A stretch of 16,172 nucleotides of DNA from CAZPRQ01 sp964589415. Its GTDB lineage: Bacteria; Patescibacteriota; Doudnabacteria; UBA920. Of this stretch, positions 6,879 to 13,810 are shown one piece after another. The DNA is taken from assembly GCA_964589415.1 (NCBI GenBank), contig CAZPRQ010000031.1, forward strand, positions 1-16,172, read 5' to 3'. The position numbers and the translations under genes were made by a program. The stretch's first letter is position 1, and each line of letters begins with the position of its first letter. The notes beneath the pieces are model-generated. The model had not been told where the DNA came from. It was given only the letters and a program-made list of their open reading frames with translations, and searched no databases.

Positions 6879-7118
6879 TTACCTGCGGCCGTAACGCTTG
6901 GCTGGAACGGGCTTGCCTAGACGCTTAAGCTCTTCTTTCTGGGCTTTTATCACGCTGCGACGCCTTGCTGCCACTTTACGTAAATTTCTGCTTTTCGGAG
7001 CCTCAAAAAAACGAATTCTACGGGCACGCACTAAAACACCGCTTTGCTGAATTTTGCGGTTAAAGCGGCGCAGCATAGACTCCAAAGACTCATTTTCCTT
7101 CTTCTTCACTTCTACCAA
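6879..7118 (-). CDS. rpsU: Small ribosomal subunit protein bS21
   Basis: 79 residues, basic, with the bS21 signature ESLESMLRRFNRKIQQSGVL followed by RRIRFFEAPKSRNLRK and an Arg/Lys-rich tail. bS21 binds the 30S platform near the anti-Shine-Dalgarno end of 16S rRNA. The start is TTG at 7118: an in-frame TGA lies four codons upstream, and AGGTGA sits six bases before the TTG. It is one of only two genes here with a clear Shine-Dalgarno sequence. It is first in a cluster with yqeY and possibly ftsA, and is driven by the promoter at 7164-7192. Confidence 0.93.
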   Translation of the reverse strand: MVEVKKKENESLESMLRRFNRKIQQSGVLVRARRIRFFEAPKSRNLRKVAARRRSVIKAQKEELKRLGKPVPAKRYGRR

Positions 7119-7163
7119 CTTAGTTCACCTACTTTCAATAAGTTAACATGTTATTCTTCTTGG

Positions 7164-7192
7164 ATCATACTATAAATAAGCACAAACGTCAA
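7164..7192 (-). promoter_or_regulatory. Promoter of the rpsU-yqeY cluster
   Basis: Minus strand: TTGACG (7187-7192), 17-base spacer, TATGAT (7164-7169). Each hexamer has one mismatch to consensus. The start is predicted near 7157, about 39 bases before the TTG start of rpsU. Confidence 0.8.
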
Positions 7193-7222
7193 ATATATGC
7201 GGTATACTTATAAGCAAATAAC

Positions 7223-7243
7223 AGCCACGCCAAAGGCGTGGCT
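7223..7243 (-). terminator. Terminator-like hairpin after the HIT gene
   Basis: A perfect 9-bp GC-rich stem AGCCACGCC/GGCGTGGCT with a three-base loop, 31 bases past the HIT stop codon. The following minus-strand bases (GTTATTTGCTTAT) are only moderately T-rich, so it may terminate weakly. It sits just upstream of the rpsU promoter and would insulate it. Confidence 0.7.
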
Positions 7244-7274
7244 TGTTAATAAGCTTATCCGCTTACTAGCTTAC

Positions 7275-7607
7275 TTACCCCATTTTTTTGCCGCCCAGCA
7301 AATGTAAGTGCAGGTGAGGAATAACCATGCCGCCGTCATTTCCGACATTAAACATTAGTTTATAACCGGATTCCGACACTCCAAACTTCTCAGCCATTTG
7401 CTTGGCGACAAACACCATTTCCCCCACCAAAGACTGATGTTCTGTTCCCAGATGGTTTATGGAAACTAAATGCTGTTTGGAAATAACCAATAAATGCACA
7501 GGGGCTTGCGGTAAAATATCTTTAATAACAATTATTTCCCCATTTTCATACAAAATTTGCGAGGGTAAGGTTTTATTTACAATATTGCAGAATACACATT
7601 CTTCCAT
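7275..7607 (-). CDS. HIT-family nucleotide-binding hydrolase (HINT/PKCI type)
   Basis: 110 residues, the normal length of this branch. HIT proteins hydrolyse nucleotide conjugates such as AMP-amidates through a catalytic histidine triad. The triad motif HLHLHLLGG is at 98-106, preceded by the family element GYKLMFNVGNDGG (81-93). The N terminus has CVFCNI (4-9), and LLVISKQHLVSINHL (39-53) is the conserved core. The in vivo substrate cannot be told from sequence. It follows the HisRS-like gene by 56 bases in the same direction; a TAAAAT box (7616-7621) eight bases before the ATG could be its own -10. No Shine-Dalgarno sequence. Confidence 0.93.
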   Translation of the reverse strand: MEECVFCNIVNKTLPSQILYENGEIIVIKDILPQAPVHLLVISKQHLVSINHLGTEHQSLVGEMVFVAKQMAEKFGVSESGYKLMFNVGNDGGMVIPHLHLHLLGGKKMG

Positions 7608-7637
7608 ATAAATAGATTTTAAAATATAAGACCAGAT

Positions 7638-7654
7638 CGCTAAATTATTTAGCG
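7638..7654. other. Short hairpin between the HisRS-like and HIT genes
   Basis: A perfect 7-bp stem CGCTAAA/TTTAGCG with a three-base loop, ten bases past the stop of the HisRS-like gene. No T-run follows directly on the minus strand, so it is not a convincing terminator; it may protect a 3' end or reduce read-through into the HIT gene. Confidence 0.45.
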
Positions 7655-7663
7655 TATGGCAGT

Positions 7664-8959
7664 CTAGCGACCAAGCCGCTTTTTGACTTCTTCTACTATT
7701 TTATCATAAGAAATAATTTCCTGCATCCCGCTTTTTACATCGCGAAGAATTACCATTTCGTCAACCGCTTCCTTTTGACCCATAATAAGCGCGATGGGCG
7801 CGTTTGAAGTTTGAGCTTGCTTTAACTGATTTTTTACCCCCGCATTACCAAAATGATCATAGACTGAAACTTTTTCCGTCGTAAGGTCACGAAACAACCT
7901 TAAAGATTTTTTAGCCGCCAACTCACCAAGCGGAACCAAATAGACATCATTTTTGCCTTCCCTGCTAATATTGACTTTTTCCATCTCAACTAATTTTCGA
8001 ATGTTAAGCAAACTGCCCCAAAAACCAAAACAACACCAATTTTTTCCAGTAACACTTTCCATGAGCTTGCTGTGGTAACCCCCTTCACCCAAAATATAAA
8101 CCTGATCTTTATGCTTGTACTTAATGACTAAATTTGTCTGACTATAGCCATCCGGGCCGGCATGAAAAGGATTTAATTGATACGGGATACGCAATTCATC
8201 CAGTGCTTCCAAAATATTCATAAAATGCTTATGCGATTCCTGATCGAGAAAATCCAAAATTGTAGGCGCTTCAGAAAGTACGGCCTGGCAATCCAGGTTA
8301 TTGCAACGAAATACATTTAAAACCCGGCCTCGCAAATGATCGTTGCATGAATCGCACAATTCATATTTTTTCGCCGACAAATACCCATGCAAAGTTGACT
8401 GGTAAGCAACCTGGCATTCATCTTGCCCAATACTGTTAATCTCCAAAGTAATGTCTTTTAAACCCAAAGACTGAAGCATCTCCCACACCGCTCCAACAAC
8501 CTGTGCTTCACTAAGGTGATTAAAACTGCCGAATATTTCAAACCCAAACTCAAAGTCGCTAATTATATCTCCATTCAAGTTTTTATAGGAAGTCTGGCCT
8601 CTGTAAGCCCACTTGTTGACCGGCGACAATTCAAATACTTTGCTCTGATTATATGCCCTAAGTACCGACGGTAATAAATGAGGACGCAGGGCAACCGGCC
8701 GGCCTCCCATGTCTATGGTTAACAGCTTTGCCAACGCGGACTCGTCTTGTCTATAAAAGCTTTTGTATAGCTCCGGGTCCTCAATAAGGGGACTTTCAAA
8801 ATGCTGAAAACCATACACGCGTGAGTATCTCTGAACTTTCTTTAAAACTATATCCCAAAGCCCGTCTGTTTCTGAAATTACGTCAAAACACCCTTCCAAG
8901 ACTTGAATTTTCTTTGCTGATCCGGCGGTTTGGCCGGAAGCTTTTCTAGGTCTACCCAT
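7664..8959 (-). CDS. Histidyl-tRNA synthetase-like protein with degenerate active site
   Basis: 431 residues, HisRS length, with class II catalytic core (about 17-325) and a C-terminal anticodon-binding domain (about 338-425, DVYLVPLGE to VILRDVKSG). The insertion domain with CDSC (202-205) and CNNLDC (219-224) and the flanking APTILDFLDQESHKHF resemble true HisRS. The key motifs are damaged. The histidine-binding LRPEGT reads LRPHLL (91-96). Motif 2 keeps YR (119-120), but the following glutamate is Gln and the downstream arginines are gone. The HisA loop RGLDYY reads AGPDGY (267-272). GGRYDGL reads GEGGYHSKL (291-299), and the motif 3 arginine is not evident (FGFWGSLLNIRKLV). It is therefore unlikely to charge tRNA-His. 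Unlike HisZ it keeps the anticodon domain. A basic N-terminal extension MGRPRKASGQ precedes the core. Role unknown. Confidence 0.85.
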   Translation of the reverse strand: MGRPRKASGQTAGSAKKIQVLEGCFDVISETDGLWDIVLKKVQRYSRVYGFQHFESPLIEDPELYKSFYRQDESALAKLLTIDMGGRPVALRPHLLPSVLRAYNQSKVFELSPVNKWAYRGQTSYKNLNGDIISDFEFGFEIFGSFNHLSEAQVVGAVWEMLQSLGLKDITLEINSIGQDECQVAYQSTLHGYLSAKKYELCDSCNDHLRGRVLNVFRCNNLDCQAVLSEAPTILDFLDQESHKHFMNILEALDELRIPYQLNPFHAGPDGYSQTNLVIKYKHKDQVYILGEGGYHSKLMESVTGKNWCCFGFWGSLLNIRKLVEMEKVNISREGKNDVYLVPLGELAAKKSLRLFRDLTTEKVSVYDHFGNAGVKNQLKQAQTSNAPIALIMGQKEAVDEMVILRDVKSGMQEIISYDKIVEEVKKRLGR

Positions 8960-9055
8960 ATATAAATACGTGTTTGACTATTGGCCAGACTACAATAACC
9001 TGGCTTTAGTTTATTATTAATAATTTATAACGTCTAAACTATTTTCTATTTCTCC

Positions 9056-9673
9056 CTACTTATCGTATTTAGGAGTATGAATTACTCCAAACTGGCCTAA
9101 AGGCAACACCCTCAGCCAAGCGCGGCCGACAATGTTTTCACCCGGCAATATTCCCCATAAGCGCGAATCTGAGCTGCCGGAACGATTATCGCCCAGCACA
9201 AAATATTCATCGCTGCCTAGTTTCATTTTTTCCACCCTTCCCACTGTCTCATTTTGATTCTCCAAATAAGGCTCCGATAATCTATAGCCGGCGGGATATT
9301 CTGAGGTAAATAAAGTTACGTAACCTTGTTGGATTTCAATGCTATCACCCGGCAAGCCAATAATCCTTTTTATAAAAAACTGCTTCGGGGCTTTGGGATA
9401 TTTTAAAACAACCACGTCTCCCCTGGAAGGCTTATGGTTGCGGTAAGTAAGTTTGTCTACAACCAAATACTCACCGTCATGAAAATTAGGAATCATGGAA
9501 TTTCCAGAAACCACATACGGTTCGGCAACAAAAAAGCGAAATGGCAAAATAATTGCCATGGTAATGCCCACAATTAACAATAAATCCAAAATAAAACCGC
9601 CAACAGCGTACCTGGCGGTATTGGGCAAATCCTTTTTATTATCTGTTTGGTTTTGGTTTTCTTGAAAATTCAT
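9056..9673 (-). CDS. lepB: Signal peptidase I
   Basis: 205 residues. Type I signal peptidase cleaves signal peptides from exported proteins at the outer face of the membrane. One membrane anchor (about 26-49) is followed by the catalytic serine box SGNSMIPNF (56-64, nucleophile Ser59), then the lysine box FFIKRIIGLPGD (99-110, general base Lys102), and the box E motif GDNRSGSSDSR (161-171). The protein ends soon after box E, as in short Gram-positive-type enzymes. The start at ATG 9673 has no good Shine-Dalgarno sequence. It follows tRNA-Val on the same strand with 72 bases between, so the two may be cotranscribed. The 96 bases after its stop are AT-rich with no clear terminator. Confidence 0.94.
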   Translation of the reverse strand: MNFQENQNQTDNKKDLPNTARYAVGGFILDLLLIVGITMAIILPFRFFVAEPYVVSGNSMIPNFHDGEYLVVDKLTYRNHKPSRGDVVVLKYPKAPKQFFIKRIIGLPGDSIEIQQGYVTLFTSEYPAGYRLSEPYLENQNETVGRVEKMKLGSDEYFVLGDNRSGSSDSRLWGILPGENIVGRAWLRVLPLGQFGVIHTPKYDK

Positions 9674-9745
9674 AAACCTGGAAAAAAATGAAAGTTAACA
9701 CACTAATTGTACTAATATTTTTTACCCAGTCAAGGGCAGTTTGTA

Positions 9746-9820
9746 TGGTGGGCGGTATAGGATTTGAACCTATGGCATCTGCAATGTGAATGCAGCGCTC
9801 TACCGCTGAGCTAACCGCCC
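9746..9820 (-). tRNA. tRNA-Val (anticodon CAC), CCA encoded
   Basis: A full cloverleaf can be drawn on the minus strand: 7-bp acceptor GGGCGGT/ACCGCCC, D-stem GCTC/GAGC, anticodon stem CTGCA/TGCAG around loop TTCACAT (anticodon CAC, reading GUG), T-stem ATAGG/CCTAT with loop TTCAAAT, discriminator A and encoded CCA (9746-9748). All stems are perfect. Confidence 0.97.
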
Positions 9821-9853
9821 GAATATTTCAAAATACACGCCACATTACCACCC

Positions 9854-9882
9854 ACTATACCACAACTAAGCCCACCAAGCAA
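9854..9882 (-). promoter_or_regulatory. Promoter of tRNA-Val (and possibly lepB)
   Basis: Minus strand: TTGCTT (9877-9882), 17-base spacer, TATAGT (9854-9859) with TGG before it, an extended -10 that could offset the weak -35. The start is predicted about 27 bases before the tRNA. It lies back to back with the plus-strand promoter of the LCP gene. Confidence 0.6.
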
Positions 9883-9948
9883 GTTAATGTACAGCTAAAT
9901 AATAAACTCGACAGGACATTTTACGACTTGCGACAAATATTTAACGTC

Positions 9949-9977
9949 TTAACGAAAGACCTAATTTTCTATATAAT
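9949..9977 (+). promoter_or_regulatory. Promoter of the LCP-der-pth cluster
   Basis: TTAACG (9949-9954), 17-base spacer, TATAAT (9972-9977). The start is predicted near 9984, about 20 bases before the GTG start at 10004. The leader has no Shine-Dalgarno sequence. Confidence 0.7.
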
Positions 9978-10003
9978 ACACAGGTACTTAATTACCAGTA
10001 TTT

Positions 10004-11488
10004 GTGGATAATCCCAACTCAAAAAACTACCGTGGCCCTATAGTCTCGGTCCAAAACGACCAAAAAATAAACGCTTTAACGACAGAACGGCATAATCAAG
10101 CGCGTTTATTAAGCATGCCACGCGGAAAACAATCCAAAAGCATTTTTAAATTCTTTTTAATAGCCATTTTAGTTTTAATTTTGGGGCTGGGCGCTTTAGT
10201 CATATTTCGGGCGTCAAATCTTTCAAATAAAATATTTGTGGGTCAAAAAACCACTTTTTTCCAGAAAATAAAACAAGTCATAAGTGCTGGCCAGCGTAAT
10301 GTCGAGCTTTTAGGCGAAAATGAAGGCCAAATAAACATTTTATTACTCGGCATGGGAGGCGAAGGACATGACGGACCTTATTTAACCGATACCATTATAC
10401 TAGCCCAAATAAGGCCAGAAATAGGAGAAATTGTTTTAACCTCAATTCCAAGAGATTATTTAGTCGAACTTCCCAATAATCTGGGAAAAAGAAAATTAAA
10501 TGCCGCGTTTGCCGAAGGGCTGGGAAAGAACAAAGATTGGGACAAGGCGGGCACATGGGCAAGACAGCAAGTAGAAAAAATTTCCGGCCTGGAAATCCCC
10601 TATTTTGCGGTAGTTGATTTTAAAGGCTTTGCCAAAGCCATAGACCAAGTGGGGGGCATTGATATAAACATAGAAAGAACTTTTACCGATTACCAATTCC
10701 CGGACGATTTTCAAAAAGACACTAAAGGCTATCTTGGTCCACTTACTTTTAAAAAAGGCACTGAGCGTATGGGTGGTGAAAGAGCTCTGCAATTTGCTCG
10801 CTCCCGGCATGCGGCCGGCCCCGAAGGATCAGATTTTGCCCGCTCACAACGACAGCAAAAAGTCTTAAACGCTTTAAAACAGCGCATACTGGATTTGAAT
10901 TTGGTAACCGATGCCGGTAAAGCCAATGGCCTGCTAAGCACTTTTGCTGACCATTTTCACACCAACTTAAGTCCCGGTGAACTTTACCATTTGTACTCGC
11001 TTACGCGAGACAAAAAAATTCATAACTTCCTTTCATTAAGCCTCGACCCTGAAACAAAACTTATTTGTCCGCTAATTCTAGAGGATACAGGGGCATATGT
11101 GCTTACTCCTTGTCCCGGCAAGACTGCCAAGGACATTCAAAACTACTTTAAAAACGCGTTTAGCTACGGTAAACTTCAAGCTGAAAAACCTACCATCTGG
11201 CTGGCAAATTCCACCAAAAATTCCTCGGCCTACCGGGAAATTGACAGAAAGTTAAAAAATATGGGCCTTACTGTTTGGGAACTTCCTTACCCGGAAACAG
11301 CCGGACAACTCTCTAAAACTATTGTTTACCAGGCAAATCCCAAACCGGCCAGCGTTGAATATATTCAAAATGAAATTGGCGCCACGGAAGCCACTTTGCC
11401 GCCGCCAGGAATAAAGGTAGATAAAAATCGAGTTGATATTATTATCATAATAGGCCAAAATGTAACTACAAGTATTGACCCGAATTAA
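10004..11488 (+). CDS. LytR-CpsA-Psr (LCP) family cell-wall polymer ligase
   Basis: 494 residues. LCP proteins transfer lipid-linked glycopolymers onto peptidoglycan or the cell surface, outside the membrane. A short cytoplasmic N terminus is followed by one membrane segment (about 46-68). The LCP domain (about 110-300) shows INILLLGMGGEGHDG (110-124), TDTIILAQ (128-135), SIPRDY (147-152, lipid-phosphate-binding arginine), LNAAFAEG (165-172) and the terminal ALQFARSRH...GSDFARSQRQQKVL (261-288). The C-terminal part (about 397-488, IWLANSTKNSSAYREIDRKL) fits a LytR_C domain. The start is GTG 10004, placed just after a promoter; an internal ATG at residue 38 is an alternative because neither site has a Shine-Dalgarno sequence. 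der follows after 79 bases. Confidence 0.92.
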   Translation: MDNPNSKNYRGPIVSVQNDQKINALTTERHNQARLLSMPRGKQSKSIFKFFLIAILVLILGLGALVIFRASNLSNKIFVGQKTTFFQKIKQVISAGQRNVELLGENEGQINILLLGMGGEGHDGPYLTDTIILAQIRPEIGEIVLTSIPRDYLVELPNNLGKRKLNAAFAEGLGKNKDWDKAGTWARQQVEKISGLEIPYFAVVDFKGFAKAIDQVGGIDINIERTFTDYQFPDDFQKDTKGYLGPLTFKKGTERMGGERALQFARSRHAAGPEGSDFARSQRQQKVLNALKQRILDLNLVTDAGKANGLLSTFADHFHTNLSPGELYHLYSLTRDKKIHNFLSLSLDPETKLICPLILEDTGAYVLTPCPGKTAKDIQNYFKNAFSYGKLQAEKPTIWLANSTKNSSAYREIDRKLKNMGLTVWELPYPETAGQLSKTIVYQANPKPASVEYIQNEIGATEATLPPPGIKVDKNRVDIIIIIGQNVTTSIDPN

Positions 11489-11567
11489 TTTTTCCTTGCC
11501 CCAACCAAAAACACGGTTCCAATTCCACCCAAATGCGATTTAATTTTAAAAACTTATTCGATATTTT

Positions 11568-12905
11568 ATGATGCTACCCCTGCCCACAATTGCTCTAGTT
11601 GGTCCGCCAAATGCCGGAAAATCCACTTTGTTAAACAAAATAGCCGGTTTTCAGCATGCCGTAACCTCAGATATTGCCGGAACCACCCGCGATCGCCAAT
11701 ATGTAGAAACCGCCTGGAACGGCACAAACTTTATGCTGGTGGATACCGCCGGCCTTTCTACAAAAACAGACGGTGAGCTAGAACAAAATGTCTTAAAGCA
11801 AATAGACATTGCTTTAGAAGAAGCCGATCTTATTATTTTGGTAGTGGACGGTAAATCCAACCGCTTATCTATAGACAAGGCTATACTGCATAAATTCAGA
11901 AAAAATAAAAAACCCCTTCTGCTTGCCGTAAACAAACTTGATTCGGCTGTTAAGGCGCAAGAAAAAATAGCGGAATTCGCGTCTTTGGGAATTAAACAGT
12001 CATTTCCCATATCTTCCATAAGCGGACGGGGTATTGGCGACATGTTAGATGCCGCGGTAAGTCACATTTCCAAAAAGTCTGACATAAAAATTGATGAAGC
12101 TATTAGCTCCGAATCGGAAATTGCCGTTAGTATTGTGGGAAAACCCAATGTGGGAAAATCGAGCCTGTTTAACGCCATATTAAAAAAGGAACGGGTCGTG
12201 GTGTCCCCTATCCCCGGAACCACCCGCACAGCAATAGATGAAAAGCTCACCATAGACGGACAAGCTTTTACCTTTATTGATACGGCCGGATTAAAGAAAA
12301 AAACGCATCGCCAAGAACAGCCGGATTTATATTCCGGATTTCAAACCTTCAAAGCTATTCGCAGGTCTGATGTCTGCTTTTTTGTCATAAACTGCATGGA
12401 AGAAATTACCAAACAGGATCAGAGGGTCGCTCAAGAAATTTTTTCACTGGAAAAAGGCTGCGTTATTTTAATTAACAAAAGCGATTTGTATAAAGGTGAC
12501 CGTGAAAAAATGCAGGATTACGTTAGTTTGCACTTTTCCTTCTTATGGATGTGCCCTGTATTTTTTGTTTCTGGAAAAACCGGCGAGGGCCTAAACCAAG
12601 CACTGGCGGCCATTGCCCCTATTTACCAACGCCGAATGAAAACAATAGACAGCGACGCAGTTACGGCTTTCCTCCAGAAAAAAATGAAAATCAATCCTCC
12701 CAAGCTGCTGAGGGACCAAAAGAATCCAAAAGTTTTTGGCTTAAAACAGGTTGGCTCAAACCCGCCAGTCTTTCAACTGTCGGTGAATCATCCGGCCGCG
12801 ATTTCCATGCAATTTAGGAAATTTGTTCAAAATGGAATTATAAAAGACCTGGATTTTTGGGGAACACCGGTCACGCTCAGGCTTAAAGGCAAGGATAAAG
12901 CGTAA
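11568..12905 (+). CDS. der: Ribosome assembly GTPase Der (EngA)
   Basis: 445 residues, standard Der length. Der has two tandem GTPase domains and a KH-like domain and helps assemble the 50S ribosomal subunit. GTPase 1: P-loop GPPNAGKST (12-20), AGTTRD (37-42), DTAGL (59-63), NKLD (122-125). GTPase 2: GKPNVGKSS (191-199), PGTTRT (216-221), DTAGLKKK (238-245), NKSD (303-306). The KH-like domain is about 355-445. All nucleotide-binding motifs are intact, so it should be active. There is a double ATG at 11568 and 11571; neither has a Shine-Dalgarno sequence. pth starts 19 bases after its stop, so the two are surely cotranscribed. Confidence 0.95.
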   Translation: MMLPLPTIALVGPPNAGKSTLLNKIAGFQHAVTSDIAGTTRDRQYVETAWNGTNFMLVDTAGLSTKTDGELEQNVLKQIDIALEEADLIILVVDGKSNRLSIDKAILHKFRKNKKPLLLAVNKLDSAVKAQEKIAEFASLGIKQSFPISSISGRGIGDMLDAAVSHISKKSDIKIDEAISSESEIAVSIVGKPNVGKSSLFNAILKKERVVVSPIPGTTRTAIDEKLTIDGQAFTFIDTAGLKKKTHRQEQPDLYSGFQTFKAIRRSDVCFFVINCMEEITKQDQRVAQEIFSLEKGCVILINKSDLYKGDREKMQDYVSLHFSFLWMCPVFFVSGKTGEGLNQALAAIAPIYQRRMKTIDSDAVTAFLQKKMKINPPKLLRDQKNPKVFGLKQVGSNPPVFQLSVNHPAAISMQFRKFVQNGIIKDLDFWGTPVTLRLKGKDKA

Positions 12906-12924
12906 AAATTAAATACCAATCTGT

Positions 12925-13476
12925 ATGAAAATAATTGCCGGACTGGGCAATCCAGGAAAAAAATATAAAGCCACCAGGCATAATGCCGGCTTTCTAGCCG
13001 TAGATTTTATATTACAGAACGACGATTATTTAAAAACCTCGGGGCCTTACCAAAACTTTAAGTCAGAACTCTTTACCAGCGACTTTAACGGACAAAAGGT
13101 AATATTCATAAAACCCCAAACTTTTATGAACCGATCGGGGCAGGCAATTTTACAAATTTGTGATTTCTATAAACTGAATTTCTCACGCGACCTGCTGGTT
13201 ATTCACGACGAAATAGACCTACCGCTGGGCACAGTTAAAATGGCGCGTGACTCTTCGGCGGCCGGACACAATGGCATAAAAAATATAATTGAAAATTTAG
13301 GAACTCAAAATTTCCACCGTCTCCGCATTGGCGTGGAAACCCGAATAAGCAAAGAAGAATTACCCACGGATGCGTTTATACTTCAAGACTTCGGGAACAA
13401 TGAACTAGACCAGCTAACAAGTCATATTTTCCCCAAAGTACTAATGAAAGTCAAACAATTTTTAGTGGAAAGCTAG
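12925..13476 (+). CDS. pth: Peptidyl-tRNA hydrolase
   Basis: 183 residues, normal length. It releases peptides from tRNAs dropped by stalled ribosomes, in the cytoplasm. Active-site residues are all present: GLGNPGKKY (6-14), TRHNAGF (17-23, catalytic His19), FMNRSG (67-72), HDEIDLPLG (94-102, Asp95) and AGHNGIKNI (113-121). It sits 19 bases after der and is followed at once by the terminator at 13485-13521. Confidence 0.95.
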   Translation: MKIIAGLGNPGKKYKATRHNAGFLAVDFILQNDDYLKTSGPYQNFKSELFTSDFNGQKVIFIKPQTFMNRSGQAILQICDFYKLNFSRDLLVIHDEIDLPLGTVKMARDSSAAGHNGIKNIIENLGTQNFHRLRIGVETRISKEELPTDAFILQDFGNNELDQLTSHIFPKVLMKVKQFLVES

Positions 13477-13484
13477 CAACGTAA

Positions 13485-13521
13485 AAATCCCCCGTCCCTA
13501 TTTTACAGGGAAGGGGGATTT
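13485..13521. terminator. Bidirectional intrinsic terminator between pth and the intergenic RNA
   Basis: A 9-bp stem AAATCCCCC/GGGGGATTT (13485-13493/13513-13521) with an inner TCCCT/AGGGA stem (13495-13499/13507-13511). It lies nine bases past the pth stop. On the minus strand the stem runs into GGGGGATTTTTAC (five T), the better terminator side; on the plus strand it is followed by AAAATA, so release there depends on the ATTT within the stem. Confidence 0.85.
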
Positions 13522-13707
13522 AAAATACCCAGAACCCTACTTGCAAGTGAAAGACCACAGACAGACGCCTGCATGTCTTTGCTTGATGCTAGTAGCAAGT
13601 GGTAGGAGGGATGACACATGCTTTCGCTACTTGCAAATAGGATACCGGGTACAAAAGGACAACTTAACTATTCCAATTACCGGAAAATGCAAAATTCAAT
13701 TTTCCAG
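13485..13707 (-). ncRNA. Candidate structured noncoding RNA of unknown class
   Basis: About 220 bases of intergenic sequence between a perfect minus-strand promoter and a terminator. Elements in order on the minus strand: a 5' hairpin CTGGAAAAT/ATTTTCCGG (13699-13707 with 13680-13688); a 15-bp long-range stem ATCCTATTTGCAAGT/ACTTGCAAGTAGGGT (13629-13643 with 13534-13548); an enclosed hairpin AAAGAC/GTCTTT (13575-13580 with 13550-13555), which competes with GCATGT/ACATGC (13616-13621 with 13571-13576); then the terminator. The three imperfect pairs in the two main stems are all G-U on the minus strand and A-C on the plus strand, which supports this orientation. I see no SRP RNA GGAAGGAAGC loop, RNase P signature or tRNA-like end. 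6S RNA cannot be excluded. No good reading frame begins in it. Confidence 0.65.
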
Positions 13708-13713
13708 TACCTT

Positions 13714-13742
13714 ATTATATACTTTTTTTTTGTTTTTGTCAA
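13714..13742 (-). promoter_or_regulatory. Perfect consensus promoter of the intergenic RNA
   Basis: Minus strand: TTGACA (13737-13742), 17-base A-rich spacer, TATAAT (13714-13719). All twelve consensus positions match. The start is predicted at about 13707, exactly where the 5' hairpin of the RNA begins. Confidence 0.85.
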
Positions 13743-13798
13743 GCCCCAATTCCATTGATAAAAAAGCCATAAAATCCTATATTTTAGCTTTTATACTA

Positions 13799-13804
13799 TA
13801 TAAT
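13799..13804 (+). promoter_or_regulatory. -10 box of dprA placed for a leaderless transcript
   Basis: TATAAT ends six bases before the ATG at 13811, so a start seven bases downstream would be the A of the ATG. No Shine-Dalgarno sequence is present. The -35 region is poor. Confidence 0.6.
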
Positions 13805-13810
13805 AGAGAT

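Noticed and set aside
7664..8959. HisZ (ATP phosphoribosyltransferase regulatory subunit)
   Set aside because: HisZ lacks the C-terminal anticodon-binding domain, which is clearly present here, and no other histidine biosynthesis gene is in the window.
8999..9045. AT-rich inverted repeat after lepB as a terminator
   Set aside because: The pairing is almost all A-T, the loop is irregular, and no T-run follows; likely chance in AT-rich sequence.
13541..13810. A 90-residue N-terminal extension of DprA
   Set aside because: The open frame crosses the structured RNA and promoter region, has no DprA similarity, and the -10 box at 13799-13804 fits the ATG at 13811.
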